DNA of 64,000 nucleotides from Torreya grandis (lineage: Eukaryota; Streptophyta; Pinopsida; Cupressales; Taxaceae). The DNA is taken from NCBI GenBank assembly GCA_037957365.1, contig JARHVA010003167.1, forward strand, positions 2,058,501-2,122,500, read 5' to 3'. This document shows positions 60,361-64,000 of this stretch, piece after piece; positions within the stretch are counted from its first letter, which is position 1, and each line of letters begins with the position of its first letter. The position numbers and the translations under genes are program-made. The notes below the pieces were generated by a model. That model worked only from the letters and a program-made list of their open reading frames with translations, did no database searches and was not told the DNA's origin.

Positions 60361-61455
60361 TATTCTACTGTATTATTTCAACTTCAACTAAATTCACTCT
60401 TGGGTGATCCTCTTGCCTCCTTTATTTATCTTGGTAATGTGGACACTCAAACACTCTATGGCTGAGTTTTCCACATCTATAACAAACATAAGATATGTAT
60501 TGATTTAGAAACAATCATTTGTCATGACCATAGCTTCATCCTCTCTAAAATCATCTTCCTCTTTATTAGTTTTATAACCCATGTCTATTATCTTCTTCTA
60601 TTTATTCTTCATGTGATGATTCTCTTCTAGTCGTATTAAATCCACCTATATTTGTATTAAATCCACCTCATCCCATTATTGGATAAGATTGCCCTCTTCT
60701 TAGCCTAGTAGATGTTTCTATGAAATTATGTATATTTTATTTTTCTTATCCCTTCAAAGCTAATCAATAAGCTTATCCCATGAAAATTGTTCTTTGAATT
60801 CTTAAGTCTTATTAAATATAGAACTTCAAACCATTTACATACCTTGTGACCATCTGTTATTCTATTTCATCATGATCCAATCATTTGGAAATCTTGTAAA
60901 ATTCACATTTATAATCTTGTATATTGTGATATTTCTACCTCATATTTTGGAATATTCTATATAGGTTTTGTTTATAATATATAAGAATAAATTTATCCCT
61001 TAGCTTCCTCTCTATTATTTTCTATGAGTTGATCTTCTCTTTAACTTTTTCTATCTTTATTTTTATAAATGATCCCACAAACTTTTTACATGACCCTTCA
61101 ATGTTACACCTTTACCTTATTATTGTTCTCTCATATTTTTCCATTCTAAAAATTTATCCATGCTAATCATCCAATCTATCAACTCCTATGGTTTTAAAAT
61201 TACTCCATAATCTAGAATGTCAACCTTGATTCCTTCATTCCTTCCTTATAAATCTCTAACCATCCTTTCTTTCATTTATGGAAGCTTTTTTTGTTTATCC
61301 TCTTTAAAAATTTCCTCTTCATGATCTATGTCATCACCGACATTATATTTTGATCTCATTTATTTTTGCTACTTGTCTTTGTATCTCTTGCATAGTCCAG
61401 CTTATCTAAGTAATGCCTCCTTATCCTCTCACAATCTCTTATGGCTCAAAGATTT
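60361..61455 (-). pseudogene. D gag, decayed
   Basis: Parallels A's gag (14,100-15,190) in nucleotide blocks, e.g. attcactcttgggtgat at 60,391 and ctatcaactcctatggtttta at 61,177. No open frame is left. Confidence 0.55.
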
Positions 61456-61461
61456 GAACTT

Positions 61462-61473
61462 GATCAGATACCA
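61462..61473 (-). other. D primer-binding site
   Basis: gatcagatacca resembles gctctgatacca with two to three changes, two bases from the LTR. Confidence 0.65.
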
Positions 61474-61475
61474 AA

Positions 61476-62029
61476 TAATGAACACAAATACTATAAAGAT
61501 AATAAAATACTAATACGTAAATATTTTGAAACAATAACATGTATTGATTTATATTTAATGATTAAAATAATTACAAGCCTTACTTAAATAAGCCTGAACT
61601 TAGACTTAGAGTTGACATGAAAAAATTAAAAAATCAAAAAATAATAATACTTAACCTACTATTTTTAGTAGTTTTTATTTTTAGTAAATTTCCACATGCA
61701 AGTTCATTCATCTCTAAAAATATACAAATATAAAATAAACACTAAATTAGCCTATTATATAAATATCAACTAAATTTCAAGTATGGTTACAAAAATAAAT
61801 AATTTTTAAATTTAGAAAAATAATGGAAATAATAATAAAATATAATTTTAGATCTTTGGATGGTCATGTATGGCCTCAAAAAAATATTTAACATATCTAT
61901 AATTAGATAGACTGGGTAATGGTTGTATGAAAATTTTCAAGATGATCATTTTGATGTGAAAATGGGCTCAAAAGAAGCTATAGATCAAAATTTATGGTCT
62001 TTGGAAGTTGGGCCTCTATTTTTGCATTA
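61476..62029 (-). repeat. D 5' LTR
   Basis: Plus strand TAATGAACAC ... TTTTTGCATTA, 554 bp, the same length as the D 3' LTR. Confidence 0.8.
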
Positions 62030-62345
62030 GACTAAGCTACATAAAGGCCAAGGATAAGTGCCTCATATTCTATGATATTGTTTGTGCATGAGAAACTTAA
62101 TCTATATACAAATGGCATGGTTTCCCTTAGTGGATTGATAAAGTCAATTTTAGCCATGGTGCCTGATGTACATCTAGAACTGTCAAGGAACATCATCCAT
62201 GTGTCATAAGTAATGTTGTAAGTTTTAAAATCATCTCAAAATTTATCTTTGATATGATGGGTATCTAATAGTGGTTTGCTTCCAATTGGTCTATAATTAT
62301 TTGGCCTTTATTTATTTTTTGACATGATTTTTAGATCAAAATCTA
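62030..62345 (-). pseudogene. Tat tether and second RNase H, N-terminal part
   Basis: Right to left: INKWVMLLIDFDLKIMSKN, then a D-E-like spacer, TWMMFLDSSRCTSGTMAKI, and CTNNIIEYEALILGLYVA. This is the WVMLL-FDL tether and the start of the extra RNase H of Tat elements; the usual FDGS is changed to LDSS. D interrupts the domain directly after the EYEAL helix. Confidence 0.75.
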
Positions 62346-63296
62346 TGAGTAACATTACCCATTTATTTATATAGATGTAGAAGTGTAGTTTCAAAATAAG
62401 AAATTTTAAAGTATCTCCTTTTATAATAACTTATTTATCATAGTTGATCATATAGTGTTAGATATTTTGTGTAGTGAATACGAGTTCTAAATATAGTTTT
62501 TAATTTTTGAATATTTTTTTTCATAATGAACAAGTGTGAGATTAATGTAGTAAATAGTTCACTCTTTATGATAGTCATCATGTTATGCCAAGAGTGAACA
62601 GATTGCATCAACAATGATAGAAATGTAAAGGTGAAGTGCCCTATATGGTATTGGTGGTATAAAAATAGGTGGATTCAAAAACCTATTGTCTGATTTCATC
62701 AAATATTAATTGACATGTAATATCCCATTCAAATTTGGTATATTTCATGATTAATATTATGAATGATTGAGTCTTATCTACTAGTCATGACACAAAATGA
62801 CATACGGCCTAGATTTTTCCTTGTAAATATTGAAGTTGATTTAGGTTTGTTGGAGGAGACATATCCATTATAATTTTTACATTATTTATATATACCTCAA
62901 TGTCACGTTGGGATATTATGAAGCCAAATAATTTACTATATGTGACACCAAAGATGCATTTCATTAGAATGAGTCATACATTGTATTGTCTCAATCTTTC
63001 AAAAATATATCGTAAATCAACTATATGATGTTTTCACTCTTTTAATCTAGATAATAGGTCATCAATGTAGTCTTCAACTATTTTATAAATTAGATCATGA
63101 AAAATGTGGGTCATAGTTCATTGGTATATTGCTTCAACATTATTTAATCCAAAAGGCATCATTATATAGATAAAGGTACCCCATGATGTGGTAAAAGAAT
63201 TTTGTTTCTTGATCCTTTTTAGCTATCTTGATATGATCATAATTTGTGAAACCATCTATGAACTATAGCATCTTGTATTTTGATATGTAGTCTAAA
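62346..63296 (-). pseudogene. Tat reverse transcriptase
   Basis: Minus translation near 63,290-62,980 reads DGFTNYDHIKIAKKDQ, then MMPFGLNNVEAIYQ, DLIYKIVEDYIDDLL and LRYIFERLRQYN. The catalytic box is DYIDD. Stops and a shift occur. The YQ-x-x-M-x-H-I-F-H-D and RLRQYN blocks are of the Tat/Athila kind, unlike the shorter A/B/D and C RTs. Confidence 0.75.
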
Positions 63297-64000
63297 ATGT
63301 CAAACTATCAGTAATTATTCGTTCCAAGCATCATAAAGAAAATATAGTTACATGTGACTATCAAATAATAGATTTTTACCATTTTAAAATGTGAAATGTG
63401 GAAATAATGAAGAATAGTAAAACCTAATTCACATCTATATATCTTCTCTTCTTAGTTGCTAGTGCATTAAAGAATGTAATAGTTGACTTATAGGTTCTTA
63501 AGTGACATTTCCAAGTCAACTGTTTCCAAAACTATCATAAATTGACTTCTATTGATCAAAATTATTTTAAAAATTAAACATATATTATACATTATATTTT
63601 AAATCATCTCACTAGAATGAAAAATACAATTTGATATGTTATGAAATAATCCTCTTGCTAAATGTTGTAGACTAAATAAACGACATAGACTAAAAGAAAC
63701 AAATGATACATTATATTTTTAGCTATAAATCATCTAATATTTATTATTTTTTATTTAATTTAAAATTAACGTGACCTCACCAAATTTAAACATCTAGTTA
63801 GTCACTATGTTTAAAAACCATTATATATAAATGCCTATGTTTTAACTATCCATGTAGACATATATAAGCAAACAAAATATGATTTAACTAGTTTTTGAAA
63901 AATGAATACTCTTACAACATCATTCTTATAGGTTTAAAAAATCACTCCAATAAGGCCATAACACAAAAATTTAAAATAACACATGTTACTCTATTTTTTG
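63297..64000. repeat. third R LTR copy, truncated on the left
   Basis: From aaatgtcaaactatcagta onward this matches R's left LTR at 3926 and continues past the point where B interrupts that copy, giving the uninterrupted sequence across the B insertion site. The first ~415 bp of the LTR are missing at the junction with the Tat element. The copy runs off the window end. Confidence 0.7.

Larger units (their letters stand above)
45538..62029 (-). mobile_element. gypsy element D (A/B family), split by E
   Basis: LTRs at 45,538-46,091 and 61,476-62,029 have identical lengths (554 bp). Order of remnants, right to left: primer site, gag, DGGS protease, RT, RNase H, integrase. Flanking pentamers gcctg (45,533-45,537) and gacta (62,030-62,034) agree at three of five positions. 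It lies in the second RNase H of the Tat element and is itself split by E at 47,931-58,713. Confidence 0.8.

Overview
The window is nuclear DNA from a seed plant with a large, repeat-rich genome. It is AT-rich, has no bacterial-type gene packing, and most of it consists of nested, decaying LTR retrotransposons. A conifer or other gymnosperm would fit the many old, slowly decaying insertions, but that is inference and nothing in the sequence proves it. I recognise one likely host gene, an intronless VQ-motif protein of the SIB1 (sigma-factor-binding) type on the minus strand at 34,272-34,757.

Left block (about 3.5-30.3 kb). A long-LTR element 'R' with no recognisable pol has its left LTR split by gypsy element B (minus strand). 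B's own left LTR is split by a second gypsy of the same family, A (minus). A's integrase is split by chromovirus-like gypsy N (plus, 537-bp LTRs of equal length). B's reverse transcriptase is split by C (minus, 6.6 kb), a better preserved chromovirus with a chromodomain, 954/964-bp LTRs and a perfect TTCAT target-site duplication (TSD).

Gene island (30.3-38.1 kb). It holds AT-rich spacer with a (AT)n run, a hairpin, several short tandem duplications and a tRNA-like SINE candidate, whose inverted partner lies at 1.4 kb. Three diverged ~350-bp repeats sit immediately 3' of the VQ gene. The spacer on its 5' side carries no recognisable gene.

Right block (38.1-64 kb). A minus-strand Tat-lineage gypsy is recognisable from its RT, tether, second RNase H and integrase pieces, and is broken twice. 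The first break is a full-length Tnt1/Tork-like Ty1/copia (38,472-44,197; 718-bp LTRs, perfect TAAAT TSD). The second is gypsy D (45,538-62,029; A/B family, 554-bp LTRs). D's RNase H is in turn split by element E (47,931-58,713; 833/835-bp LTRs, perfect ACACC TSD). E is the most unusual object here. Its LTRs appear to end TA...TA instead of TG...CA, it has 9.1 kb of internal sequence without recognisable gag or pol, it has a strong C-over-G strand bias, and it carries a decayed reading frame with three repeats of an unrecognised motif. A third R LTR copy closes the window.

None of the retroelements looks coding-competent. The copia keeps one frame over 1,355 codons and is broken only by nonsense codons; the gypsies have stops, frameshifts and damaged catalytic residues. 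Insertion order follows from the nesting: R before B before A before N; B before C; Tat before copia and D; D before E. No CRISPR array, rRNA or intact tRNA gene was seen. Coordinates of LTR ends are hand-read; where a TSD matches exactly they should be exact, elsewhere they may be off by a few bases.
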